Below are positions 52,852 through 61,183 of a stretch of DNA of 64,000 bases, one piece after another. A program made the translations under genes and the position numbers. Positions within the stretch are counted from its first letter, which is position 1. Each line of letters opens with the position of its first letter. This DNA comes from Microbispora rosea (GTDB lineage Bacteria; Actinomycetota; Actinomycetes; Streptosporangiales; Streptosporangiaceae), in the NCBI RefSeq assembly GCF_900156315.1, contig NZ_FTNI01000028.1:62001-126000 (forward strand), written 5' to 3'. Below the pieces are notes generated by a model. The model searched no databases and was not told the origin of the DNA. It saw nothing but the letters and a program-made list of their open reading frames with translations.

Positions 52852-53167
52852 TCTTCCCCCAGCCGTGGTGCTCGCTTCCGCCTCTGGGATGCTCGCACCG
52901 GCCGCGCCTGCTGACGGCAAAACGGCTCTCAGCAACTCGCACGGCTTACCGAAAGCCGGATAGCCGACGCTGGCACGGGAGGTGACAGCGCTCATCGGCC
53001 GGCGCGTGCCGAAGCGTGCCGGTCGATCCCCGTAGCAGTGCACCATCAGATCGGGCTCTGTGCGCCGGCGCATCAGCGGCTTCCGCATGCCCGGCACCGC
53101 CCCGCCTTGTACGTCGTTGCCGGCGGCAGCCCTTAAGACGATCGACGTCAGCCTCCGGCGCCAAGCG
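52852..53167. other. Region without a supported gene
   Basis: These 316 bases lie between the Cys-rich gene and the SDR remnant. Short open frames exist on both strands, but none has a good start, ribosome site or recognisable product. Together with the relics that follow it looks like decaying DNA. Confidence 0.4.
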
Positions 53168-53278
53168 TCAGGTGAAGTTGGCGCCGCCGTCCACCAGCAG
53201 CGACTGCCCGTTGAAGTAGCTGCCGTCGTCGGAGAAGAGGAACGCCACCATGGCGGCGATGTCTGCAAGTAAATCCAT
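53168..53278 (-). pseudogene. 3' remnant of an SDR oxidoreductase gene
   Basis: The last 32 or so codons read DIAAMVAFLFSDDGSYFNGQ... LLVDGGANFT and stop at 53168, which is the typical C-terminus of a short-chain dehydrogenase. Nothing of the cofactor-binding or catalytic part is found upstream, where an IS3-like remnant begins instead. Confidence 0.8.
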
Positions 53279-53292
53279 GCGTCCGGCCCTGG

Positions 53293-53460
53293 CGGGCTCG
53301 TGCCGATCTCGGCGTGCGCCGAATGTGCCAGATCCTGGGCGTATCCCGCTCTGACCACCACTGGCACCATGCCACCACGCAGCCCCGCGCGGCGCGTCAC
53401 GCCGCGCAGGCCGCTGCTCTCGCCGTTGGCGCGGAGATCCGGCTTACGCGACCGACGGCG
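53293..53460 (+). mobile_element. IS3-family OrfB transposase remnant
   Basis: The plus-strand frame reads RARADLGVRRMCQILGVSRS and continues HHATTQPRAARHAAQAAALAVGAEIR, resembling the N-terminal part of IS3-type OrfB (HRARFGVRRMCRVLGVSRSGYY...). No catalytic DDE core follows, because a sigma-factor gene ends at 53474. It abuts the truncated SDR, so the insertion or a later deletion probably destroyed that gene. Confidence 0.55.
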
Positions 53461-53473
53461 TCCGGGCCGCGCT

Positions 53474-54715
53474 TCAATCCCGGCCGGTCGAGCCCAGCGC
53501 GGCCGCCTTGCGCAGCAGCACTGCGCGTTCGCGCTGGTTGGCGCACAGCCGGGCCGCCAGCTCCAGCTCGGCGCGCGCCTCCTGCCGCCGGCCGAGGCGG
53601 GCCAGCAGTTCCCCGCGTACGGTCGGAACCAGATGCGAGCCGGAGAGCCGGTCCGAGGCGATCAGCTCGTCCACGATGGCCAGGGCCTGCGCCGGGCCCG
53701 AGGCCATGGCGACGGCGACGGCCCGGTTGAGCTCGACCACCGGCGAGGGCGCGACCCGGCCGAGGGCCTCATAGAGCACCACGATCCGGTCCCAGTCGGT
53801 CTCCCCGACCGAGGGCGCCGACGCATGGGTGGCGGCGATCGCGGCTTGCAGGCCGTAAGGGCCGAGGCCGCGGGTCGACGCCTTGGCCAGCGCGGCCAGG
53901 CCACGGCGGATCGCGGAGAAGTCCCACCGCCGCCGGTCCTGGTCCTCCAGCAGGATCGGCGAACCGTCCGGGCCGGTCCTGGCCGGGAAGCGCGCGGCCG
54001 TCAGCTCGCACAACGCCAGCAGGCCGTGCGCCTCCGGCTCGTCCGGCTGCAGCGCGGCCAGGGTGCGGGCCAGCCGGATCGCCTCGTACGCGAGGTCGGG
54101 GCGCACCAGCCGGTCGCCCGATGTGGCCGTCGACCCCTCGGTGAAGATCACGTAGAGGACGCTGAGCACGCCGCCCAGCCGCTCCCGGCGCTCGGCGGCC
54201 GGCGGCAGCTCGAACGGCACTCCGGCCGCCGCGATCGTCTTCTTGCCCCGGGTGATGCGGGCCTGCACGGTGGGCACGGGCACGAGGAACGCGCGGGCGA
54301 TCTCCTCGCTGGACAGGCCGCCGACGACGCGCAGGGTCAGCGCAACCCGGGCCTCGGGGGACAGCACCGGGTGGCAGCTGACAAACATCAGCGCCAGGAT
54401 GTCGTCGTCGATTCTGTCCGGGTCGACCTCGTCGTCGACCGCCGGATCGGCCGTGGGGTCGGCCGCCAGCAGGGCATACCGGTCCTGGAGGGCGGTCCGG
54501 CGGCGGATCGCGTCGATGGCCCGCCGCCGGGCCGTGGCCATGAGCCAGCCGGCCGGATTGGCTGGAGAGTCGAGCGGCCACGACACGAGCGCCTCGGCCA
54601 CCGCCTCCTGGGCCGCGTCCTCGGCCAGCCCGAAATCACCGGTGAGCCGGGTCAGCGCGGCAACGATCCGCGCCGACTCGATCCGCCAGACGGCCTCGAC
54701 GTCGGCCGTACCCAT
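53474..54715 (-). CDS. RNA polymerase sigma factor, DUF6596/YCII-linked type
   Basis: This is a 413-residue ECF-like sigma factor. Sigma-2 includes LTGDFGLAEDAAQEAVAEALVSWP and GWLMATARRRAIDAIRRR. Sigma-4 includes LTLRVVGGLSSEEIARAFLVPVPTVQARITRGKKTI. A long helical C-terminal domain of the DUF6596 type follows (ERLGGVLSVLYVIFTEGSTATSG... NQRERAVLLRKAAAL). Members are always paired with YCII (DGPF) proteins and lack a classical anti-sigma factor. Its ATG overlaps the YCII stop (TGATG). Confidence 0.92.
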   Translation of the reverse strand: MGTADVEAVWRIESARIVAALTRLTGDFGLAEDAAQEAVAEALVSWPLDSPANPAGWLMATARRRAIDAIRRRTALQDRYALLAADPTADPAVDDEVDPDRIDDDILALMFVSCHPVLSPEARVALTLRVVGGLSSEEIARAFLVPVPTVQARITRGKKTIAAAGVPFELPPAAERRERLGGVLSVLYVIFTEGSTATSGDRLVRPDLAYEAIRLARTLAALQPDEPEAHGLLALCELTAARFPARTGPDGSPILLEDQDRRRWDFSAIRRGLAALAKASTRGLGPYGLQAAIAATHASAPSVGETDWDRIVVLYEALGRVAPSPVVELNRAVAVAMASGPAQALAIVDELIASDRLSGSHLVPTVRGELLARLGRRQEARAELELAARLCANQRERAVLLRKAAALGSTGRD

Positions 54716-55131
54716 CAGATCCGGCCGGTGCTCTCGTGCCGGGCCCGCTCCTCGACGGACCCCGCGGCGCCCTGCGGCATCTCGTCGTCGCCGGCCACCC
54801 GCCGGACCTCGATCTTGGACCCGGTGACCGCCGGGACCCGCTTGGCCCACTCGACCGCCTCCTGCTTGGAGGAGACATCGAGCAGGAAGTAGCCCCCGAA
54901 CAGTTCCTTCGTCTCCCCGTACGGCCCGTCCGTGACCACCGGGACCTCGCCGCTGAAGTCGACCACGACGCCCTGGCCGGGATCGTCCAGCCCCTCCGCC
55001 GCGAGGAGAACGCCGGCCTTGACCATCTCCTCGATGAACTGGCGGGTCGTGGCCATCATCTCGTCGATGTCGGCCATCAGGGCCGCGTTCGACTCATCCG
55101 TGCCGCGCATGATCAGCATGTACTTCGACAT
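54715..55131 (-). CDS. YCII (DGPF-domain) protein
   Basis: This is a 138-residue protein with the DGPF-like segment VVTDGPYGETKELFGGYFLLDV and the N-terminal SKYMLIMRGTDESN of YCII-related proteins. It is translationally coupled to the downstream sigma factor and presumed to be part of its sensing mechanism. A GGAGGAGGAG ribosome site precedes the ATG. Confidence 0.9.
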   Translation of the reverse strand: MSKYMLIMRGTDESNAALMADIDEMMATTRQFIEEMVKAGVLLAAEGLDDPGQGVVVDFSGEVPVVTDGPYGETKELFGGYFLLDVSSKQEAVEWAKRVPAVTGSKIEVRRVAGDDEMPQGAAGSVEERARHESTGRI

Positions 55132-55267
55132 CGTGTTCTCCTCCTCCGGCGGGGCCGTCTATCGTCCCTCGCACCCGTACGTCGAACGAGCGGCCCCCGG
55201 ATCGACACGGCCGGAAGAGTTTTTCGCCGCACCGCGGCCGACCCCGAGGGCCCTCGTTCCGAGCGGA

Positions 55268-55462
55268 TGCCATCTGCCGCGGCACACTGCGGCGGCACGC
55301 CTCGGTGCCCGGAGTGGACTTCCGAATGCAGCGGACCAGGCGCGCACGTGTTCTTCAGCACAGGAGCAGACCGGGTGGAGTGTCCTGGTTGTGCCCTTGG
55401 CCGGATCATGTGACGTCTCACACAGGCGGGACGCGAGACGCTACTACTTCCACTGGAAGTGA
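55268..55462 (+). pseudogene. Tyrosine-recombinase 3' remnant 1
   Basis: The frame reads CHLPRHTAAARLGAR, then LPNAADQARTCSSAQEQTG, and ends YYFHWK with the stop at 55460. It matches the second remnant (57131-57367) in order: HVLLHTAASACLGAG, LMPNAADRARKAVDAFFAQEQAAP. The active-site HxxR is retained, but about 35 residues, including the LGH box and the catalytic Tyr, are deleted. It runs into the copy of the Smr gene end at 55445-55460. Confidence 0.7.
55445..55460. repeat. Attachment-site copy, left
   Basis: TACTTCCACTGGAAGT is identical to 57397-57412 and near-palindromic. It follows the first recombinase remnant. Confidence 0.7.
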
Positions 55463-55832
55463 TTGAGCGCCGCTTTGACCTGCGGCAACCCTGAGGGCCA
55501 CCTCGATGACCTGTAACGGTCGTCTCGGTGGTTCTCAGCGTGTCGCGGCTGATCATGACGTCGTGTGCCCTCGTTGTGCCCTCCCAGATCGAGAGGACGA
55601 GCACGGCACATCTAGCATCCCCGGCCCATGCACTTGACCTCCCAGGACGTTGGGGTAGGCGTTTTAGCAGCTCAACGGCTTTCAGAGGGGTGAGAGCGAG
55701 GTTCGCTCCCACACTGGTTGTTCGGCTGCGTGCATAGCGTTTGGTCCCCGCATGGTCCCCAGTCTTGGCGCGTCTCGGCCTGTGGCAGAGTTCTTCTCGC
55801 GGCAGATCTCCAAAACTCAACTCCGCGCGGGG
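55463..55832. other. Non-coding part of the integrated element
   Basis: No gene is supported in these 370 bases. Base composition is visibly less GC-rich than in the flanking genes, in keeping with acquired DNA. Confidence 0.45.
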
Positions 55833-56618
55833 TCAGTTGCGCTGCTCGATCTCGCCTCGTATCTTCACGAATTCGGTCGCGGCCTGGTCACCGGACTTGA
55901 AGTACATGGCGATCATGCCCCTGGTGTTGCTGTCAACCCAAGCGCACACGCCGATCGGAACGTTCTCGGCGAGTTTGGCGTCACCACATTTTGCGACGCC
56001 ACTGAGCGGTCCTGGCTGGACCTGCTTCATGTGGCTGACTTTCGTTCCCATAGCGTCAACGAATCGGTCGATTGTGGCGTCCGGGTCGGAGACGGGAGCC
56101 GACACGCCGAAAGCCAGGACCATATCCTTGTCCCGCGGATCGCCGTAAAAAGCGACCACTGCGCCAGTCGCTTGCGGAACCAGCTTCTTCAACTTGGCAA
56201 GTCCCTGAGCGGTCGCTCTGCGAAGGTTGGCACTCACGTGCTTGGCACGCCCGCCGAGTGTCTTTGGCTCGACAACGTGCGTCTGTATGGTGCTCTGGCT
56301 GTTATCAGTCTTCTCGGCGCCCTCTTTGGAAGAGTAATAGACCGCTGCACTACCAGCAGCCACCAGCCCAGCAAGGATGACGAGGGTGATCTTGCCGACG
56401 ATGCGCCTTTTCGCCGGAGGTTCCGAAGGCAGACAATAGCCGGGATAGGGCGGCTGGCCGCCGTTCTGGTATCCGGGCTGGCCGTCTGACTGCGCGTATG
56501 GCGGGTGGGGTCGAACGTCCAGTTTCGGGCAGCCCGGCGGGTCGGGTGGGGGTTGAGACACAGGTTCTCCACAAGTAGCCCAGGTATGGGGCGCGGCAAC
56601 CTTATCCTCGATCGACAT
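55833..56618 (-). CDS. Membrane-anchored protein of the integrated element
   Basis: This is a 261-residue protein with a Pro/Gln/Gly-rich cytoplasmic N-terminus (PPPDPPGCPKLDVRPHPPY) and one membrane helix (about 74-95, GKITLVILAGLVAAGSAAVYY). An extracellular domain follows (TGAVVAFYGDPRDKDMVLAFGV, CGDAKLAENVPIGVCAWVDSNTRGMIAMYFKSG). Two Cys in the outer domain could pair. I do not recognise a family function. Codon use is less GC-biased than in the neighbours, as expected for an acquired gene. The start has a weak ribosome site. Confidence 0.7.
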   Translation of the reverse strand: MSIEDKVAAPHTWATCGEPVSQPPPDPPGCPKLDVRPHPPYAQSDGQPGYQNGGQPPYPGYCLPSEPPAKRRIVGKITLVILAGLVAAGSAAVYYSSKEGAEKTDNSQSTIQTHVVEPKTLGGRAKHVSANLRRATAQGLAKLKKLVPQATGAVVAFYGDPRDKDMVLAFGVSAPVSDPDATIDRFVDAMGTKVSHMKQVQPGPLSGVAKCGDAKLAENVPIGVCAWVDSNTRGMIAMYFKSGDQAATEFVKIRGEIEQRN

Positions 56619-57130
56619 TCGGCCACAAAGCAGTGCAATCCTGCCTGTTCAATCTCCGTCGTCTCGCTCATAGCTGGTCACGTCACTGTTCTTTTCAGAG
56701 CGTTCGGGGAACAACCGCGCACGTGTGCGCCGGCCATCCCGTCTGCCGTCGACCCCTCTGCGAAGCGGCAGCGAGCCGACGACGGAGATGGCCGGTCCAT
56801 ACGGACCCCCTCCCCCCGCCTCCGATAGCTGCCAGGGATCGCGACTGTCGGTCGGGTTCTGTCAAGTTCGGCCTTACGTGTGCATATGCCCGGTGACCTT
56901 CGTCGCGCGCTGGGTGGCCTAGTGATCCACCTGTACGGTCGCGCGGCGGCCCGCTCCACTCGTCCGCGCCAGCCGGTCCGGCGGTGCCTTCAGCCGGCCG
57001 CCGGGAGCGCCGGCGGGAGCCAGCGGCGTGCCGTGACGGCGGCGCGTGCGACGCGGCCTCGGGCCGCCTTGAGCGTGCGGGCATCGTGCCGCCGCCGGCG
57101 AGGGGAGAGCGCCGGAAGTCTCACCGCGAA
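56619..57130. other. Decayed region upstream of the integrase remnant
   Basis: Short overlapping frames in both directions have no recognisable product. It probably contains the eroded N-terminal part of the recombinase gene. Confidence 0.4.
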
Positions 57131-57367
57131 CGCGGACGCCATGTGTTGCTGCACACTGCGGCGTCGGCGTGTCTCGGCGCCGGGGGTCGACATTCGCACA
57201 CGGTCGCCGAGTACCTCGGTCACGCCGACCCTGGCTTCACGCTCCGGACGTACACCCACCTGATGCCGAACGCAGCCGACCGGGCACGCAAGGCCGTGGA
57301 CGCGTTCTTCGCTCAAGAACAAGCCGCGCCGAGTGCCCTGGTTGTGCCCTCGAGAAGATCGAGATGA
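57131..57367 (+). pseudogene. Tyrosine-recombinase 3' remnant 2
   Basis: The frame reads HVLLHTAASACLGAG, then HTVAEYLGHADPGFTLRTYTHLMPNAADRARKAVDAFF, stopping at 57367. The LGH box and the catalytic Tyr of YTHLMP are present, but the HxxR motif reads HVLL, with the Arg lost. The N-terminal and core parts cannot be found upstream. It ends 30 bases before the Smr attachment site. Confidence 0.8.
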
Positions 57368-57395
57368 CGTCTACCCTGGTAGAGACGCGGTGCCC

Positions 57396-57650
57396 TTACT
57401 TCCACTGGAAGTAGACGAACAGGCGGCCGTGGTTCTTGGAATCCTTGTCGATCCGGTGGTAGAGCGCCTTGATCTCCTTCTGCTCAAGGAAGCGCAGCAC
57501 CTTCTTCTTGAGCTGGCCGGACCCCTTGCCCGGGATGATCTCCACCTGGGTCGCCTTCTTGCGTACGGCCTCCTGGATGATGCCGTGCAGCGCCTTGTCG
57601 ATCTCGCTGCCCTTGTTGTAGATGTCGTGGAGGTCCAGCTTCAGCTTCAC
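57396..57650 (-). CDS. Smr-domain protein
   Basis: This is an 84-residue small MutS-related (Smr) domain: the N-terminal DLHDIY motif and the nuclease-type loop EIIPGKGSGQLKKKV. The isolated domain may cut or bind nucleic acid. Its last codons (FVYFQWK) form the attachment site used by the neighbouring integrated element, which left the coding sequence intact. Confidence 0.88.
   Translation of the reverse strand: MKLKLDLHDIYNKGSEIDKALHGIIQEAVRKKATQVEIIPGKGSGQLKKKVLRFLEQKEIKALYHRIDKDSKNHGRLFVYFQWK
57397..57412. repeat. Attachment-site copy, right (inside the Smr gene end)
   Basis: This 16-base copy is the actual end of the Smr coding sequence and includes most of its stop codon. It is identical to 55445-55460. 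Confidence 0.7.
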
Positions 57651-57731
57651 GCAAGCGAGTCTAAATCGCCGTCCGCCACGGAGACGCGGGGCGAGGCGGG
57701 TGACCGCGCCCCACGCCGGCGGGGCCTCGCG

Positions 57732-58160
57732 TCAGCCGTTGATGTAGCCGACGAGGGCCTCCTTTTCGCTCTCCAGTTCCTGGATCGAGGTCTTGACGAC
57801 GTCGCCGATGCTGACGATGCCGGCCAGGCGGCCGTCGCGGACGACGGGCACGTGCCTGATCCGGTGGTTGGTCATGGTGCGGCGCAGCTCGTCGACGTTC
57901 GCGTCCGGGCCGCAGGTGCGCACCTCCGCCGTCATGATCGACGAGACGGGCATGGCGAGCAGCGCGGCACCCTGCTCGTGGAGCCGCCGCACGACGTCGC
58001 GTTCCGACACGATGCCCGCGATGGACAAACCGTCCTCGGAAACCACGACCGCGCCGATATTGAGCTCGGCCAGCCGGGCGAGGAGCTCGGACACCGTGGC
58101 ATGCGGTGGAACGGTCGCCACGCCTGTTCCCTTACTCTGCAAGATCGTCCCGATGAGCAT
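57732..58160 (-). CDS. Paired CBS-domain protein
   Basis: This 142-residue protein has two CBS domains (VATVPPHATVSELLARLAELNIGAVVV to IVSERDVVRRL; VRTCGPDANVDELRRTMTNHRIRHVPVV to IVSIGDVVK). It is a stand-alone nucleotide sensor of the same class as the CBS proteins at 499 and 23536. The ATG at 58160 follows a GAGAGG site 8 bases upstream. Confidence 0.88.
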   Translation of the reverse strand: MLIGTILQSKGTGVATVPPHATVSELLARLAELNIGAVVVSEDGLSIAGIVSERDVVRRLHEQGAALLAMPVSSIMTAEVRTCGPDANVDELRRTMTNHRIRHVPVVRDGRLAGIVSIGDVVKTSIQELESEKEALVGYING

Positions 58161-58325
58161 CGACACCACCTCTCAGGGGCACCCGGGGGATCTGTCCCCG
58201 CTTCCGCTCCCGCCGGGCGGCCGGAGCGGCAAATCCTGTTTCCCCAGGCAACAGCGGTCGTCCTACCTCGTCAAGGGCCCCCACCCCTACGATGGCGAAA
58301 TATCACCGCACCCTGGGGGCAGAGG

Positions 58326-59720
58326 ATGGCCGAGAAGCTCAACACCGGGAGTCACGATCTCCCGATCTCAGACGCGCTCGCGGAGTTCATGCGCGGCGGC
58401 TGGGCCGGCGCACACGAGGACGTGGCGCCGCTGCCGGTCGCCGCGTACGCGGCCAAGCGGCGGGCGCGGCTCGCCGAACGGCTGCCGGGCGAGCGGCTCG
58501 TCATCCCCTCGGGCACGCTGCGGGCCCGCAGCAACGACGACGACCACCGGTTCCGCACGCACAGCGCGTTCGCCTACCTGACCGGCGGCCAGCAGCCGGA
58601 CGACGTCCTGGTGATCGAGCCGTCGGGTGAGGCGCGGCTGTTCCTGCATCCCCGCCCGTCCCGCGCCGAGTCGCAGGAGTTCTACCGCGACCGGCGGTAC
58701 GGCGAGTTCTGGGTGGGCCGCCGTTTCGACCTCGCGGAGGCCGAGGCGGCGTACCAGATCGAGTGCGCGCACATCGAGACGCTGCCGGCCGCGCTGAGCG
58801 GACCGGCGCGCGTGCTGCGCGGGGTGGACGCCTCGATCGACGCGCTCGTCTCCCCCGCCGGCGACGACCGCGACGCCGAGCTGGCTGCGGTCCTGTCGGA
58901 GCTGCGGCTGGTCAAGGACGAGTGGGAGATCGCGGAGCTGCAGCAGGCGGTGGACGCCACCGCGCGCGGGTTCGAGGACGTCGTGCGCGCGCTGCCCGCC
59001 GCCCTCGCGCACCCGCGCGGCGAGCGGTACGTCGAGGGCGTCTTCGGCATGCGCTCGCGGCTGGAGGGCAACGCGGTGGGCTACCAGTCGATCGTGGCGT
59101 CCGGGGCGCACGCGTGCGTGCTGCACTGGATCCGCAACGACGGACGGCTCGACCCCGCCGAGATGCTGCTGCTGGACGCCGGGGTCGAGGGCGACAACCT
59201 CTACACGGCCGACGTCACCCGCACGCTGCCGCTGTCGGGCCGGTTCAGCCCGGTGCAGCGGCAGGTGTACGACCTGGTCTACGAGGCGCAGACGGCCGCC
59301 ATCGCCGTGCTGCGGCCGGGGGTGCGCTTCCGCGAGTTCCACGAGACCGCCATGCGGGTGATCTCCGACGGGCTGCGCGAGTGGGGCCTGCTGAGCCGGG
59401 CGCAGGCCGACGCGGGCCTGCATCGGCGCTACACCCTGTGCAGCAGCGGCCACATGCTGGGCCTCGACGTGCACGACTGCGCCCGGGCGCGGGCGGAGAC
59501 CTACCTCGACGGCGTGCTGGAGGAGGGCCAGGTGCTGACCGTGGAGCCGGGGCTCTACCTCCAGCCCGACGACCTGACGCTACCGCCGGAGCTGCGCGGG
59601 ATCGGCGTCCGCATCGAGGACGACCTCGTCATCACGGCCGACGGCGCCCGCCTGATGTCGGCCGCGCTCCCCCGCCGCGCCGACGAGATCGAGGCGTGGA
59701 TGGCCGCCCTGGCCTGGTGA
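58326..59720 (+). CDS. Xaa-Pro aminopeptidase (M24B)
   Basis: This is a 464-residue creatinase-fold metallopeptidase that removes N-terminal residues before proline. The N-terminal AMP_N domain includes GTLRARSNDDDHRFRTHSAFAYLTGG. The catalytic domain carries the metal ligands: LLLDAGVEGDNLYTADVTRT (Asp pair), GHMLGLDVHD (His), LTVEPGLYL and GVRIEDDLVI (Glu pair). It is monocistronic and ends before a hairpin. Confidence 0.93.
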   Translation: MAEKLNTGSHDLPISDALAEFMRGGWAGAHEDVAPLPVAAYAAKRRARLAERLPGERLVIPSGTLRARSNDDDHRFRTHSAFAYLTGGQQPDDVLVIEPSGEARLFLHPRPSRAESQEFYRDRRYGEFWVGRRFDLAEAEAAYQIECAHIETLPAALSGPARVLRGVDASIDALVSPAGDDRDAELAAVLSELRLVKDEWEIAELQQAVDATARGFEDVVRALPAALAHPRGERYVEGVFGMRSRLEGNAVGYQSIVASGAHACVLHWIRNDGRLDPAEMLLLDAGVEGDNLYTADVTRTLPLSGRFSPVQRQVYDLVYEAQTAAIAVLRPGVRFREFHETAMRVISDGLREWGLLSRAQADAGLHRRYTLCSSGHMLGLDVHDCARARAETYLDGVLEEGQVLTVEPGLYLQPDDLTLPPELRGIGVRIEDDLVITADGARLMSAALPRRADEIEAWMAALAW

Positions 59721-59734
59721 GCGACCGCGTTCCG

Positions 59735-59772
59735 GGCTTCCGGTCCGGGCCTCGCCGCCCCGACCGGAAGCC
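59735..59772. terminator. Hairpin between convergent genes
   Basis: A perfect 11-bp inverted repeat (59735-59745 and 59762-59772, GGCTTCCGGTC) with a 16-base loop begins 15 bases after the peptidase stop. Confidence 0.6.
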
Positions 59773-59864
59773 GGACGAGTGAGCCCGTCGCGGCCCTGCG
59801 GGTCGCCGGCCCGCACCTCCGATACGGGCCGATCTCGATCTCGGCCGTGATCGTGGTCACATGG

Positions 59865-60218
59865 TCACGTACCGACCCGGTCCTTCACGAGCCGCACGCA
59901 TGCGGCAGCAACCCATCTCGGCCAGGTCAGCTCACCCGGGATGTAGATCCAGTAGCTGGACCCGCCACACGAGCTGTAGTAGCCACCGCTCTCGCTCTGG
60001 CACAGCGACGGGAGGTACTGCCCGGCGTACAGCGTCGTGATGACGTAGCCGGACGTGGTGCTCTTCTGGGACCGGATGGAGACGGCGCTGACCCCCGGCG
60101 CCGGAGTGACGGAGCACGTGACCGCGGCGGCCGGGTGGGCGACGAAGACCATCGAGGCCGCCGCCGCCATCATGGTCACCGCTGCGGCGGCGCCGACACG
60201 TTTTCTCGATGTCGTCAT
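59865..60218 (-). CDS. Small secreted SH3-like protein
   Basis: This is a 117-residue protein with a signal peptide (MTTSRKRVGAAAAVTMMAAAASMVFVAHPAAA). The mature part (VSIRSQKSTTSGYVITTLYAGQYLPSLCQSESGGYYSSCGG... SYWIYIP) resembles bacterial SH3-type domains, which often bind peptidoglycan. Four Cys may pair. The ATG at 60218 follows a GGAGAGGAAG site. Confidence 0.75.
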   Translation of the reverse strand: MTTSRKRVGAAAAVTMMAAAASMVFVAHPAAAVTCSVTPAPGVSAVSIRSQKSTTSGYVITTLYAGQYLPSLCQSESGGYYSSCGGSSYWIYIPGELTWPRWVAAACVRLVKDRVGT

Positions 60219-60535
60219 TGCTTCCTCTCCTTCGCGGTGCGTCACGACGCACCCATCGGCGTTCGGGGACCAAGCCGGGACCGGCTCGGGTCGAGGATCG
60301 GGCAGGCCGATATAGGCGAGGTATAGGCCCTGGTAGAACGTGGGTCGCAGGGCAGGCCGAAGCGGCTGCGGCCATGCCGAAGACCGTCGCTCGGCGCGGC
60401 GGTGCGGTCGCGCCCGCCCGCACGAGCGCGATGGTCACGCATCCCGCCCCGCGCGGCGGAGCCGTGGGAACACCGGCCACGGCGTGCTGGGACCCAGTTC
60501 ACGTGATCGTCACATCGCTCCCCTACAGTGGCCTC
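60219..60535. other. Divergent promoter region
   Basis: No gene is supported between the secreted-protein gene and the phosphopantetheinyl transferase gene. A TACAGT box 6 bases before the latter's GTG suggests a leaderless transcript. Confidence 0.45.
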
Positions 60536-61183
60536 GTGCGCCCCCCACTGGCCGTGGCCGGCCACACCGCCGACGTGCTGGACATGGTCGCCGGCACGCT
60601 GACCGAGGCCGAGCGCGAGCGCGCCGAGCGTTTCACCCGCAAACGGGACCGTCTCGACTTCGTCGCCGCCCACCTGCTCGTACGGCACTGCGCCGCGGAG
60701 CTGCTCGGCACCCGCGCCTGCATGCTGACCGTGGTGCAGCGCTGCGAGAGCTGCGGGCAGGCCCACGGACGGCCGTGGCTGGCCGAGACCTCCGAGGTGT
60801 CGATCAGCCTGGCGCACACCTCGGGCTACGTCTGCGCGGTCGCCGGATTCGGGCGGGTGGGCGTGGACGCCGAGCACGCCACGAACGGCCCGGCCGACGA
60901 GAGGCTGGTGGAGCTCGCGCTGACCCCCGCGGAGGCGAAGCTGGTCGGCGACGACAACCGCGGGCTGATCCGGCAGTGGGTGCGCAAGGAGGCGCTGGTC
61001 AAGCGGGGAGAGCTCACGCTCGACCGGCTGCGCGAGGCGGACCTGTCGGCCCTGCCGCTTGAGGACGGGCTGTCGATCCCGCTGGAATGGCAGGGCCGTC
61101 ACTTCGTCGAGTGGACGGCAGGCACGGTGATCGCCTCCGCGGTCACCGACGAGCCCGCCAAGCTACGCCTTCTTGGCGGCTGA
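60536..61183 (+). CDS. 4'-phosphopantetheinyl transferase
   Basis: This 215-residue Sfp-type enzyme transfers phosphopantetheine from CoA to carrier proteins. The Mg-binding motifs are GRVGVDAEHA and RQWVRKEALVKRGE; the N-terminal part contains RFTRKRDRLDFVAAHLLVRH. I chose the GTG at 60536, with a TACAGT box nearby (leaderless), over the in-frame GTG at 60503. Its end overlaps the convergent CDF gene by 21 bases. Confidence 0.85.
   Translation: MRPPLAVAGHTADVLDMVAGTLTEAERERAERFTRKRDRLDFVAAHLLVRHCAAELLGTRACMLTVVQRCESCGQAHGRPWLAETSEVSISLAHTSGYVCAVAGFGRVGVDAEHATNGPADERLVELALTPAEAKLVGDDNRGLIRQWVRKEALVKRGELTLDRLREADLSALPLEDGLSIPLEWQGRHFVEWTAGTVIASAVTDEPAKLRLLGG

Larger units (their letters stand above)
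55445..57412. mobile_element. Decayed integrated element at the Smr gene 3' end
   Basis: A 16-base sequence identical to the end of the Smr gene lies at both borders (55445-55460, 57397-57412). Inside are a cargo membrane-protein gene and a decayed integrase end adjoining the right border. A second integrase end adjoins the left border from outside. The layout fits a small integrative element, or two successive ones, using the Smr gene 3' end as attachment site. Confidence 0.6.

Noticed and set aside
57333-58325. N-terminal extension of the Xaa-Pro peptidase frame
   Set aside because: It runs antisense through the Smr and CBS genes; the family start fits 58,326.
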